A stretch of DNA of 64,000 bases from Enterobacter sichuanensis (lineage in GTDB: Bacteria > Pseudomonadota > Gammaproteobacteria > Enterobacterales > Enterobacteriaceae). Below the pieces are notes generated by a model. That model was not told the origin of the DNA, ran no database searches, and was given only the letters and a program-made list of their open reading frames with translations. The stretch's first letter is position 1. Every line of letters begins with the position of its first letter. Both the position numbers and the translations under genes were made by a program. Of the stretch, positions 19,945-29,830 are shown one piece after another. The DNA lies in the NCBI RefSeq assembly GCF_002939185.1, contig NZ_POVL01000011.1, positions 33,215-97,214 on the forward strand, written 5' to 3'.

Positions 19945-21357
19945 ATGTCACTCAGTCGGCGTCAGTTTATTCAGGCTTCGGGGATCGCCCTTTGTGCGGG
20001 TGCGATGCCGCTGACAGCCAGCGCCGCCGGGCAGCAGCCGCCGCTGCCCATTCCGCCGTTGATTGAATCCCGTCGCGGTCAGCCGCTTTTCCTGACGCTG
20101 CAGCGCAGCCACTGGTCCTTTACCCAGGGAACCCGCGCGCCGGTCTGGGGCATTAACGGACGTTACCTTGGGCCGACCATCCGCGTTTGGAATGGCGATG
20201 ACGTTAAGCTCATCTACAGCAACCGTACGTCTGAAAATGTCGCCATGACCATCAGCGGTTTACAGGTTCCGGGTCCGTTGATTGGCGGCGCGGCGCGCAT
20301 GATGTCGCCTAACGCCGACTGGGCGCCGGTGCTGCCGATCCGTCAGAGCGCGGCCACCCTGTGGTACCACGCCAACACCCCTAACCGTACGGCGCAGCAG
20401 GTCTATAACGGCCTGGCCGGTATGTGGCTGGTGGAAGATGAGGTCAGTAAATCTCTGCCGATCCCGAACCACTACGGTGTGGACGACTTCCCGATTATTA
20501 TCCAGGACAAACGTCTGGATAACTTCGGTACGCCGGAATACAGCGAGCCGGGCAGCGGTGGCTTTGTGGGCGATACGCTGCTGGTCAACGGCGCACAAAG
20601 CCCTTACGTAGAAGTCTCGCGCGGCTGGGTACGCCTGCGTCTGCTCAACGCTTCTAACTCGCGCCGCTATCAGCTCCAGATGAGCGATGGCCGTCCGCTG
20701 CACGTCATCTCCGGCGATCAGGGCTTTTTACCGGCACCGGTGTCCGTTAAACAGCTGGCCCTCTCGCCGGGTGAGCGCCGCGAAATCCTCATTGATATGA
20801 CCAACGGGGATGAAGTTTCTGTCACCTGCGGCGAAGCGGCGAGCATTGTGGACCGTATTCGCGGGTTCTTTGAGCCGTCGAGTATTCTGGTTTCCACCCT
20901 GGTGCTGACCCTGCGCCCAACCGGCCTGCTGCCGCTGGTGACCGACAGCCTGCCCATGCGCCTGCTGCCGCAGGAGATCATGAGCGGTTCGCCGGTGCGC
21001 AGCCGGGATATCAGCCTGGGCGACGATCCGGGCATCAACGGCGCGCTGTGGGACGTCAACCGTATCGACATTACCGCGCAGCAGGGCACCTGGGAGCGCT
21101 GGATTGTTCGCTCGGACATGCCGCAGTCGTTCCATATTGAAGGCGTGTCATTCCTGATCCGCAACGTGAACGGTGCGATGCCGTTCCCGGAAGACCGCGG
21201 CTGGAAAGATACCGTCTGGGTGGATGGTCAGGTTGAACTGCTCGTCTACTATGGTCAGCCTTCGTGGCCGCACTTCCCGTTCCTGTTCCACAGCCAGACG
21301 CTGGAGATGATGGACAGGGGCTCCGTGGGGCAAATGCTGATCAATCCTGCGCCATAA
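19945..21357 (+). CDS. ftsP: Cell division protein FtsP (SufI)
   Basis: Periplasmic multicopper-oxidase-like divisome protein that protects division under stress; it lacks copper-oxidase activity in E. coli. The twin-arginine signal MSLSRRQFIQASGIALCAG and the AxA cleavage (TASAAG) are clear. Cupredoxin domains follow, with WYHANTPNRTAQQVYNGLAGMW replacing the copper ligands. The ATG used gives 470 residues, equal to E. coli FtsP, with a GGAG Shine-Dalgarno; the longer open frame overlapping plsC is not used. It is 58 bases downstream of plsC, as in E. coli. Confidence 0.96.
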   Translation: MSLSRRQFIQASGIALCAGAMPLTASAAGQQPPLPIPPLIESRRGQPLFLTLQRSHWSFTQGTRAPVWGINGRYLGPTIRVWNGDDVKLIYSNRTSENVAMTISGLQVPGPLIGGAARMMSPNADWAPVLPIRQSAATLWYHANTPNRTAQQVYNGLAGMWLVEDEVSKSLPIPNHYGVDDFPIIIQDKRLDNFGTPEYSEPGSGGFVGDTLLVNGAQSPYVEVSRGWVRLRLLNASNSRRYQLQMSDGRPLHVISGDQGFLPAPVSVKQLALSPGERREILIDMTNGDEVSVTCGEAASIVDRIRGFFEPSSILVSTLVLTLRPTGLLPLVTDSLPMRLLPQEIMSGSPVRSRDISLGDDPGINGALWDVNRIDITAQQGTWERWIVRSDMPQSFHIEGVSFLIRNVNGAMPFPEDRGWKDTVWVDGQVELLVYYGQPSWPHFPFLFHSQTLEMMDRGSVGQMLINPAP

Positions 21358-21388
21358 CCTCTGACATTCCCGGTTCGCCGGGAATGTT

Positions 21389-22864
21389 TTAAGCCCGCCA
21401 GAAAAAGCGCGAAAACAGAATCAGCACCGGATAAATTTCCAGACGTCCTAAGATCATCGCCGCGCACATCAACAGCTTAGCCCCTTCTGTTAACGTCCCA
21501 AAGGTTGAGGCTGTTTCGCCAAAGCCCAACCCCATGTTGTTGATACAGGCGGCAACCGTCGCGAATGACGTAAACAGGTCGTAGCCCATGAGATTGAGTG
21601 CCCAGACGAAAAAGCCCGTAATCATCACGTAGAGAAAGAAGAAGCTCCATACCGATCTCAGGACGCGCTCATTCACTACGCTGTTGCCAACCTTGATGCT
21701 CAGCAGCGCCCGCGGATGCGCCAGCTGATTCATCTCCTGAATGCTCTGTTTGAACATAATCAGAAAACGCAGGGCCTTGATCCCGCCGCAGGTCGAGCCT
21801 ACGCAGCCGCCAAAAAAGCTGGCGCTCAATAGCAGGAAAATGGTGTGCGCAGGCCAGTGGGCATAATCCGCTGTTGAAAGGCCGTTATCGGTCATCATCG
21901 AACTGGCAAGGAAGAAGGCGTGCACCAGGCTATCCGTGGCGCCATACATCCCGGCGTGCCAGACTTGCCAGGCGGTGATAAGAATAATCACCCCAGCGCT
22001 GCTCAGAAAGAATTTGACCTCCGGGCTGCGACGAATCGGCTTAAGCGTGCGTCTGGCAATAGCAACATACCAGAGCGTGAAGTTGAAGGCGGAGAGCAAG
22101 GAAAACGCACCGGCGACCAGCTCAATCGCGTGGCTGTCATAAAAACCGATGCTTTCGCTGCGGGTTGAAAATCCCCCCAACGATACGGTTGAAAGCCCGT
22201 GACAGACTGCGTCAAAAAAGGACATTCCCGCCAGCCAGTAGGCCAGGGTACAGGCCACCCCCAGCGCTAAGTACGTTACCCACAGCGTGCGTGCGGTATC
22301 GGCGAGCCGGGGCGTCAGGCGTTCCTCTTTAAACGGCCCCGGCATTTCTGACTGGTACAGCTTCATGCCACCGATGCCCAGCAGCGGCAGAACCGCGACG
22401 GCCAGCACAATAACGCCTAACCCGCCTATGAAATTGAGCTGTGCGCGGTAATAAAGGTAGGACTTAGGCAGGGCGCTAACGTCCCCGATGACCGTGGCGC
22501 CCGTGGTGGTGATCCCGGAAACCCCTTCAAAGAGCGCGTCAGCAAAGGAGAGCTGCAGGCCGTCATCCATCCATAACGGCATGGCGCTAATGAATGAGAA
22601 CAGCAGCCAGAACAGGACGATAATGACAAAACCGTCGCGGGTACGCAGCTGTATACCGGCGTGACGGGTGGCCCGCCAGGCCATCCCACCGAGGCTGAAA
22701 AAGGTCAAAAAGGTGGTCAAAAACGCAAAGTAGGTTCGCTCTTTGTTCAGCAGAGCGATCACCATCGGCGGCAGCATGGAGAGGCTGTACAGCAGCACCA
22801 GAAAACCACAGAGGTGAAGGACCACCCGCAGTTGGGAGACATGTAACGAATCGTTGGGCTTCAC
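21389..22864 (-). CDS. trkG: Trk-type potassium transporter, TrkG-like
   Basis: Inner-membrane K+ channel subunit of the TrkH/TrkG family that works with TrkA. The protein repeats four pore motifs: GVSGITTTGATVI, CHGLSTVSLGGFST, ASSMMTDNGLSTADYA and ACINNMGLGFGETAS. Segments such as LYSLSMLPPMVIAL, SSFFGGCxGSTCGGIK-like and GRLEIYPVLILFSRFFWR match E. coli TrkG (Rac prophage) rather than TrkH. I chose the GTG with a GGAG eight bases upstream (491 residues); a GTG at 22885 would add seven residues. E. coli has no gene here, between ftsP and ygiQ. Confidence 0.87.
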   Translation of the reverse strand: MKPNDSLHVSQLRVVLHLCGFLVLLYSLSMLPPMVIALLNKERTYFAFLTTFLTFFSLGGMAWRATRHAGIQLRTRDGFVIIVLFWLLFSFISAMPLWMDDGLQLSFADALFEGVSGITTTGATVIGDVSALPKSYLYYRAQLNFIGGLGVIVLAVAVLPLLGIGGMKLYQSEMPGPFKEERLTPRLADTARTLWVTYLALGVACTLAYWLAGMSFFDAVCHGLSTVSLGGFSTRSESIGFYDSHAIELVAGAFSLLSAFNFTLWYVAIARRTLKPIRRSPEVKFFLSSAGVIILITAWQVWHAGMYGATDSLVHAFFLASSMMTDNGLSTADYAHWPAHTIFLLLSASFFGGCVGSTCGGIKALRFLIMFKQSIQEMNQLAHPRALLSIKVGNSVVNERVLRSVWSFFFLYVMITGFFVWALNLMGYDLFTSFATVAACINNMGLGFGETASTFGTLTEGAKLLMCAAMILGRLEIYPVLILFSRFFWRA

Positions 22865-23021
22865 AGGTGAGCTCCGCGCAAACACGTATTCCGGGGCAAA
22901 TCACCGGAAAATATAGTGAATATTATGATTCAAAATTATCAGGGCGGCGTATTTTAACGACTTCTGCGAATATCTGCCTGCTTGCTGCATCCTTTTCTTC
23001 AAATCTGGCGGATGAACAGCG

Positions 23022-23027
23022 TATAAT
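23022..23027 (+). promoter_or_regulatory. Putative ygiQ -10 element
   Basis: TATAAT 37 bases before the ygiQ start, with TTCAAA about 18 bases upstream as a weak -35. By eye only. Confidence 0.35.
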
Positions 23028-23063
23028 CCGGCTCCTTTTGTCTATTTTTTCTTCGGAAGCATT

Positions 23064-25238
23064 ATGAGCGCAATTTCCCTGATCCAGCCGGATCGTGACC
23101 TCTTCTCCTGGCCCCAGTACTGGGCGGCCTGCTTTGGACCGGCGCCGTTCCTGCCGATGTCCCGGGAAGAGATGGACCAACTGGGCTGGGACAGCTGCGA
23201 TATCATTCTGGTCACGGGCGATGCCTACGTTGACCACCCGAGCTTCGGCATGGCCATCTGCGGCCGTATGCTTGAAGCGCAGGGCTTCCGCGTGGGGATC
23301 ATCTCCCAGCCTGACTGGAACAGCAAAGACGACTTTATGCGTCTGGGTAAACCCAACCTGTTCTTCGGCGTGACCGCAGGCAACATGGACTCGATGATTA
23401 ACCGCTATACCGCCGACCGTAAGCTGCGTCATGACGATGCCTACACCCCGGATAACGTAGCGGGTAAACGTCCTGACCGTGCCACGCTGGTCTATACCCA
23501 GCGCTGCAAAGAAGCCTGGAAAGACGTGCCGGTGATCCTGGGCGGCATCGAGGCGAGCCTGCGCCGCACCGCGCACTACGACTACTGGTCAGATACCGTG
23601 CGCCGTTCGGTGCTGGTGGATTCCAAAGCCGACATGCTGATTTACGGTAACGGTGAGCGTCCGCTGGTGGAAGTGGCGCACCGTCTGTCGCAGGGCGAGC
23701 CGGTGAGCAGCATCCGCGACGTGCGCAATACCGCGATCATGGTGAAAGAGGCGCTGCCAGGCTGGAGCGGGGTGGATTCCCGCATCATCGATATGCCGGG
23801 CAAAATCGACCCGATCCCCCACCCATATGGTGAAGATCTGCCGTGTGCCGATAACAAGCCGGTAGAGCCAAAGAAGGCGGAGGCAAAGGCGATCGTCGTT
23901 CAGCCGCCGCGCCCGAAACCGTGGGAAAAAACCTATGTGCTGCTGCCGTCCTACGAGAAGGTGAAAGCCGACAAGGTGCTCTACGCGCACGCGTCCCGTA
24001 TTCTGCACCATGAAACCAACCCGGGTTGTGCCCGCGCCCTGATGCAGAAGCACGGCGAGCGCTTTATCTGGATCAACCCGCCGGCGATCCCGCTCTCCAC
24101 GGAAGAGATGGACAGCGTCTTCGCGCTGCCTTACAAGCGCGTGCCGCACCCGGCGTACGGCAACGCCCGTATCCCGGCGTATGAGATGATCCGCTTCTCA
24201 ATCAACATCATGCGCGGCTGCTTCGGGGGCTGCTCCTTCTGCTCCATTACCGAGCACGAAGGACGTATTATTCAGAGCCGCTCTGAAGATTCGATCATCA
24301 ATGAGATCGAAGCCATTCGCGACACCGTACCGGGCTTTACCGGCGTGATTTCCGACCTTGGCGGCCCAACCGCCAACATGTATATGCTGCGCTGTAAGTC
24401 GCCGCGCGCGGAGCAGACCTGCCGCCGCCTGTCGTGCGTCTATCCGGATATCTGTCAGCACATGGACACCAACCACGAGCCGACGATCAACCTCTACCGC
24501 CGCGCGCGTGATCTGAAAGGCATCAAGAAGATCCTGATCGCTTCCGGGGTACGTTACGATATCGCTGTGGAAGATCCGCGCTACATCAAAGAGCTGGCGA
24601 CGCACCACGTGGGTGGCTATCTGAAGATTGCGCCGGAGCACACCGAAGAAGGCCCGCTGTCGAAGATGATGAAGCCGGGCATGGGCAGCTACGACCGCTT
24701 TAAAGAGCTGTTCGACACCTACTCGAAGCAGGCGGGCAAAGAGCAGTATCTGATCCCATATTTCATCTCGGCGCACCCTGGCACGCGTGATGAGGATATG
24801 GTGAACCTGGCGCTGTGGCTGAAGCAGCGTCGCTTCCGTCTGGATCAGGTGCAGAACTTCTATCCTTCACCGCTCGCCAACTCGACGACCATGTATTACA
24901 CCGGCAAAAACCCGCTGAGTAAGATTGGCTATAAGAGTGAAGAGGTGGTGGTGCCGAAAGGGGATAAACAGCGTCGTCTGCACAAAGCGCTGCTGCGTTA
25001 TCACGATCCGAAAAACTGGCCGCTGATCCGTCAGGCGCTGGAAGAGATGGGCAAAAAGCACCTGATCGGCTCGCGCCGCGACTGCCTGGTGCCGGCGCCT
25101 ACGCTTGAGGAGATGCGCGAAGCGCGTCGCCAGAACCGCAATACGCGCCCGGCGCTGACCAAGCACACGCCGATTGTGCATCAGCGTTCGAACGGTGGGG
25201 CGGGAACGAAGAAAAACGTAAAACGTAAGAGCGGCTAG
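23064..25238 (+). CDS. ygiQ: Radical SAM protein YgiQ
   Basis: A 724-residue radical SAM enzyme of the UPF0313/YgiQ family; substrate unknown. The N-terminal domain begins [21 protein letters not shown]; the radical SAM core carries [16 protein letters not shown] (C-x3-C-x2-C, residues about 388-395), which binds the 4Fe-4S cluster. Extra cysteines ([12 protein letters not shown]) suggest a second metal or cluster site. The C-terminus is basic ([23 protein letters not shown]). It is divergent from the TrkG-like gene and followed by a BIME/terminator. Confidence 0.94.
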   Translation: MSAISLIQPDRDLFSWPQYWAACFGPAPFLPMSREEMDQLGWDSCDIILVTGDAYVDHPSFGMAICGRMLEAQGFRVGIISQPDWNSKDDFMRLGKPNLFFGVTAGNMDSMINRYTADRKLRHDDAYTPDNVAGKRPDRATLVYTQRCKEAWKDVPVILGGIEASLRRTAHYDYWSDTVRRSVLVDSKADMLIYGNGERPLVEVAHRLSQGEPVSSIRDVRNTAIMVKEALPGWSGVDSRIIDMPGKIDPIPHPYGEDLPCADNKPVEPKKAEAKAIVVQPPRPKPWEKTYVLLPSYEKVKADKVLYAHASRILHHETNPGCARALMQKHGERFIWINPPAIPLSTEEMDSVFALPYKRVPHPAYGNARIPAYEMIRFSINIMRGCFGGCSFCSITEHEGRIIQSRSEDSIINEIEAIRDTVPGFTGVISDLGGPTANMYMLRCKSPRAEQTCRRLSCVYPDICQHMDTNHEPTINLYRRARDLKGIKKILIASGVRYDIAVEDPRYIKELATHHVGGYLKIAPEHTEEGPLSKMMKPGMGSYDRFKELFDTYSKQAGKEQYLIPYFISAHPGTRDEDMVNLALWLKQRRFRLDQVQNFYPSPLANSTTMYYTGKNPLSKIGYKSEEVVVPKGDKQRRLHKALLRYHDPKNWPLIRQALEEMGKKHLIGSRRDCLVPAPTLEEMREARRQNRNTRPALTKHTPIVHQRSNGGAGTKKNVKRKSG

Positions 25239-25245
25239 ACATATT

Positions 25246-25323
25246 GCCCGGTGGCGCTGCGCTTACCGGGCCTACAGTTCAGCGCGTAGGCCGGGTAAGG
25301 CGCAGACGCCACCCGGCTTTTTT
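25246..25323. repeat. BIME: two inverted REP elements after ygiQ
   Basis: GCCCGGTGGCGCTGCGCTTAC with CCGGGC, then GCCGGGTAAGGCGCAGACGC with CACCCGGC, followed by six T residues. The second unit with its T run may also terminate ygiQ. Confidence 0.85.
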
Positions 25324-25347
25324 CTGCATAAGAGCAGGAGGCCCAAC

Positions 25348-25749
25348 ATGAAAATAATGAAGTTAACGGGAGCGATGCTGATTGGCCTGACGTTAAGCGG
25401 TTGTGTAATGCACCGCCAGACACAGCCAGAAGTGGAAGGACGTCTTATCGACAGCGCAGGTAAGCCAGTCCCGGGCGCTAAAATAACATTAGAGAGGGAG
25501 CAAACGCTTTCTGACGACAACGGTCGTTTTGCTTTTCAGAGCCAGCATGAGTGGATCTTCTTTCTGCCAATAGGTCCGATGGACTGGATTTATCGCACCC
25601 CGCTCCAGATAAGTGTCAACGGAAAGGAATATGAAGCAGAAGCAGGCGGCGGTCTCGGCGGACCACATGAACTTGAAGGGAAAGCGTTTAACGTTATTTG
25701 CACCTTGCCTGACCTCCCCGGAGAAGCGAGATGTCAGTCCGGTTTATAG
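25348..25749 (+). CDS. Small lipoprotein with carboxypeptidase-regulatory-like domain
   Basis: A 133-residue envelope lipoprotein of unknown role. The signal MKIMKLTGAMLIGLTLSGC has a good lipobox (L-S-G-C); the residue after Cys is Val, predicting outer-membrane sorting. The mature part VEGRLIDSAGKPVPGAKITLE then SDDNGRFAF looks like a short CarboxypepD_reg-type beta-sandwich, a fold used in surface and transport proteins. A GGAG Shine-Dalgarno precedes the ATG. Absent from E. coli at this site between ygiQ and dkgA; followed by a bidirectional terminator. Confidence 0.8.
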   Translation: MKIMKLTGAMLIGLTLSGCVMHRQTQPEVEGRLIDSAGKPVPGAKITLEREQTLSDDNGRFAFQSQHEWIFFLPIGPMDWIYRTPLQISVNGKEYEAEAGGGLGGPHELEGKAFNVICTLPDLPGEARCQSGL

Positions 25750-25752
25750 ATT

Positions 25753-25785
25753 AAAACGAGCCCGGTGTAAGATCGGGCTCGTTTT
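25753..25785. terminator. Bidirectional intrinsic terminator
   Basis: Perfect 12-bp stem AAAACGAGCCCG/CGGGCTCGTTTT with a nine-base loop between the convergent lipoprotein and dkgA genes. The A/T ends provide a T run on both strands. Confidence 0.88.
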
Positions 25786-25790
25786 AGGTA

Positions 25791-26618
25791 TTACCCGCCA
25801 AACTGATCCGGATCCGGCCCTAAACGTTTCCCCTTATCCAGCTTCGCAATCTCACCCAGTTCATCTTTGTCCAGGCGGAAATCCCAGACGTCGAAGTTCT
25901 CGGCGATGCGCGATGGCGTGACCGATTTCGGGATCACCACCAGGCCGTTGTCCAGGTGCCAGCGAATGACAACCTGCGCCGGGGTTTTGCCGTATTTATC
26001 CGCCAGATCGCGGATAATTTTCTGGTCGAACACCCCCTCGCCGCCCTGAGCCAGCGGGCTCCAGGATTCGGTCTGGATTTTGTGCGTGGCGTTCCAGGCG
26101 TGAAGCTGGCGCTGCTGCATCAGCGGGTGCAGCTCGATCTGGTTAATCACCGGCGCGACGCCCGTTTCGTCTATCAGCCGCTGCAGGTGATGCACCTGGA
26201 AGTTACAGACGCCGATGCTTTTCACCAGCCCCTCTTTCTGCAGTTCAATCATCCCTTTCCAGGCGTCAACGTAATGGTCGATAGCCGGAACCGGCCAGTG
26301 CATCAAATACAGGTCGACGAAATCAAGCTGGAGTTTCTCCAGGCTCTCCTGCAGCGCTTCGCGCGGGCGCTTTTGATCGTCGTTCCAGAGTTTTGTGGTG
26401 ATAAATAACTCATCGCGAGGGACACCGGCGCTGGTCAGAGCCTTACCCACGCCGTCCTCATTTTTATACGCGGCGGCGGTATCAATCGACCGATAGCCGA
26501 CTTCCAGGGCCTTATGAATGGCGGAGACGACCTCGTCGTTACCGGCTTTCCATACACCTAGCCCCAACTGGGGCATCACGTTGCCGTCCTGCAGCTTGAT
26601 TACGGTTTGGTTTGCCAT
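25791..26618 (-). CDS. dkgA: 2,5-diketo-D-gluconate reductase A / methylglyoxal reductase
   Basis: NADPH-dependent aldo-keto reductase, 275 residues, acting on 2,5-diketogluconate, methylglyoxal and other aldehydes. The catalytic tetrad is visible: Asp and Tyr in SIDTAAAYKNEDGVG, Lys in FITTKLW and His in LYLMHWPVPA. The NADPH-binding IPKSVTPSRIAENFD is near the C-terminus. The start MANQTVIKLQDGN follows a strong GGAGG; the longer open frame upstream is not used. It lies 105 bases downstream of yqhD and is cotranscribed with it in E. coli under YqhC. Confidence 0.96.
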   Translation of the reverse strand: MANQTVIKLQDGNVMPQLGLGVWKAGNDEVVSAIHKALEVGYRSIDTAAAYKNEDGVGKALTSAGVPRDELFITTKLWNDDQKRPREALQESLEKLQLDFVDLYLMHWPVPAIDHYVDAWKGMIELQKEGLVKSIGVCNFQVHHLQRLIDETGVAPVINQIELHPLMQQRQLHAWNATHKIQTESWSPLAQGGEGVFDQKIIRDLADKYGKTPAQVVIRWHLDNGLVVIPKSVTPSRIAENFDVWDFRLDKDELGEIAKLDKGKRLGPDPDQFGG

Positions 26619-26723
26619 TTTTCCTCCTTCAGGTGCGCATCGCCGGAGAGGAACTCCGGCGATGGGGTGTGCATTAAGTCTGGACGAAATGTCAAAAAAC
26701 GAAAGTCGGAGGGACAAAAACGC

Positions 26724-27887
26724 TTAGCGTACCGCCTCGTAGATGCGACGGCTCACGTCCAGCGTAATGTCGCCGTGTTCGCCCAGATGGGTCATGCCGT
26801 GTTCTTCCAGTTTCGCCAGCAGGGCAGGGATAGAGCTGCCATCCAGACCGTAGCCAGACAGACGCGTTGGTACGCCCAGCCCTTCAAAGAAGTTGCGGGT
26901 CGCGTCGATTGCCGCATCAATACGCGCATCGTCAGAGCCCTCGGTGATATTCCACACGCGCTCGGCGTACTGCAGCAGTTTGGCACGTTTGGTATCCCGC
27001 TTTTCGTTCCACAGCGCAGGCAGAACAACGGCCAGCGTTTGGGCGTGGTCCAGGCCGTGCATCGCCGTCAGCTCGTGGCCCAGCATGTGGGTCGCCCAGT
27101 CCTGCGGCACGCCAGCCCCGATCAGGCCATTCAGCGCCTGCGTTGCAGCCCACATCACGTTGGCACGCACGTCGTAGTTTTCCGGCTCTTTCAGCGCTTT
27201 CGGACCTTCTTCAATCAGCGTCAGCAGAATGCCTTCCGCGAAACGATCCTGAATTTTGGCGTTCACAGGGTAGGTGACGTACTGCTCAACGGTATGCACA
27301 AAGGCATCGACCACGCCATTCGCCACCTGACGCGCAGGCAGGGTGTAGGTGTAAACCGGATCCAGGATAGCGAACACTGGCTGAACGTGTTCGTTCATAA
27401 AGGCCTGTTTATCGCCAGTGGTTTTGCGGGAGATCACCGCGCCCTTGTTGGATTCAGAGCCGGTAGCCGGCAAAGTCAGCACCGAGCCCATCGGGATCGC
27501 GCTTTTAATGTCGCTGCCGCGGGTTTCCAGGATGTGCCACGGATCAACGCCGTCTGCGTAGTGGGCTGCCGCGGCGATAAATTTGGTGCCGTCCAGTACG
27601 GAGCCGCCGCCGACCGCCAGCAGGAAGGTGACCTTCTCGTCGCGGGCGATTTTCACCGCGTTCATCAGCGTTTCGTAAGAGGGGTTTGGCTCAATACCGC
27701 CAAACTCACGCACGTCCAGACCGTCCAGCGCGCTGTAAACCTGATCCAGCACGCCGGTTTTTTTCACGCTGCCGCCACCGTAGGTGACGAGGACGCGGGC
27801 GTCTGCCGGGATCTGCGCGCGCAGATCGGCGATAGCGTCTTTACCAAACAGAATGCGGGTTGGGGTGTGAAGATTAAAGTTGTTCAT
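26724..27887 (-). CDS. yqhD: NADPH-dependent broad-range aldehyde reductase YqhD
   Basis: Iron/zinc alcohol dehydrogenase of 387 residues that detoxifies aldehydes from lipid peroxidation and furans. GGGSVKKTG and GGGSVLDGTKF bind NADPH; metal ligands lie in DAFVHTVEQY and in HMLGHELTAMHGLDHAQ. It starts MNNFNLHTPTRILFGK as in E. coli. Divergent from its activator gene yqhC, with dkgA downstream. Confidence 0.97.
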   Translation of the reverse strand: MNNFNLHTPTRILFGKDAIADLRAQIPADARVLVTYGGGSVKKTGVLDQVYSALDGLDVREFGGIEPNPSYETLMNAVKIARDEKVTFLLAVGGGSVLDGTKFIAAAAHYADGVDPWHILETRGSDIKSAIPMGSVLTLPATGSESNKGAVISRKTTGDKQAFMNEHVQPVFAILDPVYTYTLPARQVANGVVDAFVHTVEQYVTYPVNAKIQDRFAEGILLTLIEEGPKALKEPENYDVRANVMWAATQALNGLIGAGVPQDWATHMLGHELTAMHGLDHAQTLAVVLPALWNEKRDTKRAKLLQYAERVWNITEGSDDARIDAAIDATRNFFEGLGVPTRLSGYGLDGSSIPALLAKLEEHGMTHLGEHGDITLDVSRRIYEAVR

Positions 27888-28082
27888 GGCTCGTTCCCTT
27901 TAGTGGGTGAAAAATCGTGGTGGCGCAGAGGGCAACCTGATGCTGCACATTGTGGTCGCCTGCGGCTATCCTCTCAATGCACATTCCTGCCGATGTCTTG
28001 CCCATTTCTACAGAGCGCTGGAGAAAGCGCGGAAAACGACGCACACTGTCAACGTCGGAAACCGTACCCGGAGTAACGAAAA

Positions 28083-28982
28083 ATGAACCGTGAGGCTATC
28101 TGTCAGCAGCTCACTGCGCAGATTAAGAGATTGATAGATAATGAAAACCGCGCCAGCGAACTGCTGCCGGATATTCGCCTGCTTTATGGCACCCAGCCCG
28201 GGACGCGTACGCCGGTGATGTACCAGCCGGGCATCGTTTTTCTCTTTTCTGGACATAAAATTGGCTATATCAACGAGCGCGTCTTCCGTTACGACACCAA
28301 TGAATATCTGTTGCTGACAGTACCTTTACCCTTTGAATGTGAAACCTTCGCGACAGAGGCGGTTCCGCTGGCGGGGATCCGCGTCAATGTTGATATCCTT
28401 CAACTGCAGGAGTTGCTGATGGAGATTGGCGAAGACGAACTTTTCCAGCCGTCAATGGCGTCGAGCGGGATTAACTCTGCGACGTTATCGGAAGAGATCC
28501 TCTGCGCCATTGAGCGTCTGCTGGACGTGATGGAGAGGCCGCTGGATGCGCGCATTCTCGGCAAACAGATCATCCGCGAAATTCTTTACCACGTACTGCT
28601 GGGACCCGGCGGTGGGGCGTTGCTCGCCCTGGTCAGCCGACAGACCCACTTCAGCCTGATAAGCCGCGTGCTCAAGCGTATTGAGAGCCAGTACACCGAA
28701 AACCTGAGCGTTGACCAGCTCGCCGCGGAGGCGAACATGAGCGTCTCGGCGTTTCACCACAACTTTAAGTCGGTGACCAGCACCTCGCCGTTGCAGTACC
28801 TCAAAACCTACCGGCTGCATAAGGCGCGGATGCTGATGATCCACGATGGCATGAAGGCCAGCGCGGCGGCAATGCGGGTAGGCTATGAGAGCGCGTCACA
28901 GTTCAGTCGGGAATTTAAACGCTACTTCGGCGTCACGCCGGGAGAAGATGCGTCACGTATAAGAACCATGCAGGGAGCTTAG
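28083..28982 (+). CDS. yqhC: AraC-family activator YqhC
   Basis: A 299-residue AraC/XylS regulator that activates yqhD-dkgA in response to reactive aldehydes. The N-terminal sensing domain begins [17 protein letters not shown]; the C-terminal double HTH contains [24 protein letters not shown] and [23 protein letters not shown], a textbook AraC signature. GGAG eight bases before the ATG. Divergent from yqhD with a 195-base control region. Confidence 0.95.
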   Translation: MNREAICQQLTAQIKRLIDNENRASELLPDIRLLYGTQPGTRTPVMYQPGIVFLFSGHKIGYINERVFRYDTNEYLLLTVPLPFECETFATEAVPLAGIRVNVDILQLQELLMEIGEDELFQPSMASSGINSATLSEEILCAIERLLDVMERPLDARILGKQIIREILYHVLLGPGGGALLALVSRQTHFSLISRVLKRIESQYTENLSVDQLAAEANMSVSAFHHNFKSVTSTSPLQYLKTYRLHKARMLMIHDGMKASAAAMRVGYESASQFSREFKRYFGVTPGEDASRIRTMQGA

Positions 28983-28990
28983 GCTTTTTT

Positions 28991-29013
28991 CCCTCTCCCC
29001 TATGGGGAGAGGG
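28991..29013. repeat. Dispersed CCCTCTCCCC palindrome
   Basis: CCCTCTCCCC/GGGGAGAGGG with a three-base loop, followed by TCAGGGTGAGGGG. The same unit is found after parE and twice near 35.85 kb. It lies between convergent yqhC and yghB; no T run follows on either strand, so it is not a classic terminator. Confidence 0.7.
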
Positions 29014-29027
29014 TCAGGGTGAGGGGA

Positions 29028-29687
29028 TCAGGCGCTGCAGTACTTCTTCTTGATCACCACCGCGATGGTCCCTACCAGTCCCGCCACCAGCAGGAACATC
29101 GGCAGCACCATCAGGAAGGTCATTACCTGGTCTTCATGGTGTTTCACAAACGGGATCATATTCAGCGCGTAACCGAGCGTAGTGACCACGCCGACCCACA
29201 AAAGCGCGCTCAGCCAGTTGAAGAACTGGAAGCGGCGGTTCGACAGACCGGAAATGCCCGCCATGGTAGGCAGAAGGGTGCGAACAAACGCCAGGAAACG
29301 CCCGGCCAGCAACGCCAGCAGGCCGTGCCGATCGAACATGCAGGTGGCACGCTGATGATATTTATGCGGTAACTGCGCCAGCCAGCTTTTAACGACGCGT
29401 GTATTCCCCAGCCAGCGGCCTTGCAGATAGCTCAGCCAGCAGCCCAGGCTCGCGGCGGAAGTGAGGATGACCATGGTTGGCGTGAAGTCCATGACGCCTT
29501 TGCCGATTAACGCCCCGGCAAGTAAAAGCAGGCTGTCACCGGGTAAAAATGAGGCTGGCAGTAGTCCATTTTCCAGGAACAGCGTTGCGAACATCACGAA
29601 ATAGACGATACCGACGACGTGAGGATCCGCCAGCGCGGCAAAGTCGTGTTGCCAGAGCGCCGCGATAATATCTTGAATAACAGCCAT
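29028..29687 (-). CDS. yghB: DedA-family inner-membrane protein YghB
   Basis: A 219-residue DedA/SNARE-associated membrane protein, thought to be a lipid scramblase or flippase; in E. coli YghB and YqjA are needed together for division and envelope integrity. Signature parts are [22 protein letters not shown] and [18 protein letters not shown] with the essential Arg. Several hydrophobic spans and a basic C-terminus (KKKYCSA) are visible. It is adjacent to metC as in E. coli. Confidence 0.95.
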   Translation of the reverse strand: MAVIQDIIAALWQHDFAALADPHVVGIVYFVMFATLFLENGLLPASFLPGDSLLLLAGALIGKGVMDFTPTMVILTSAASLGCWLSYLQGRWLGNTRVVKSWLAQLPHKYHQRATCMFDRHGLLALLAGRFLAFVRTLLPTMAGISGLSNRRFQFFNWLSALLWVGVVTTLGYALNMIPFVKHHEDQVMTFLMVLPMFLLVAGLVGTIAVVIKKKYCSA

Positions 29688-29830
29688 GGACTTTCCTGTG
29701 GAACAGCAGATATAACGCTATTGTACTCCCTTATTCGCCCGTCGGGTTTGATCGCGGGCGCATCTCATGCAGACTTTTCTGGTTGCAGTGTCCACAAAAG
29801 CGTCCAGGGAGTACATTTTCAGCCAGCACT

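Noticed and set aside
26607..28076. 489-codon plus-strand open frame across yqhD
   Set aside because: It is the reverse-strand shadow of yqhD; yqhD has motifs, synteny and a divergent regulator.
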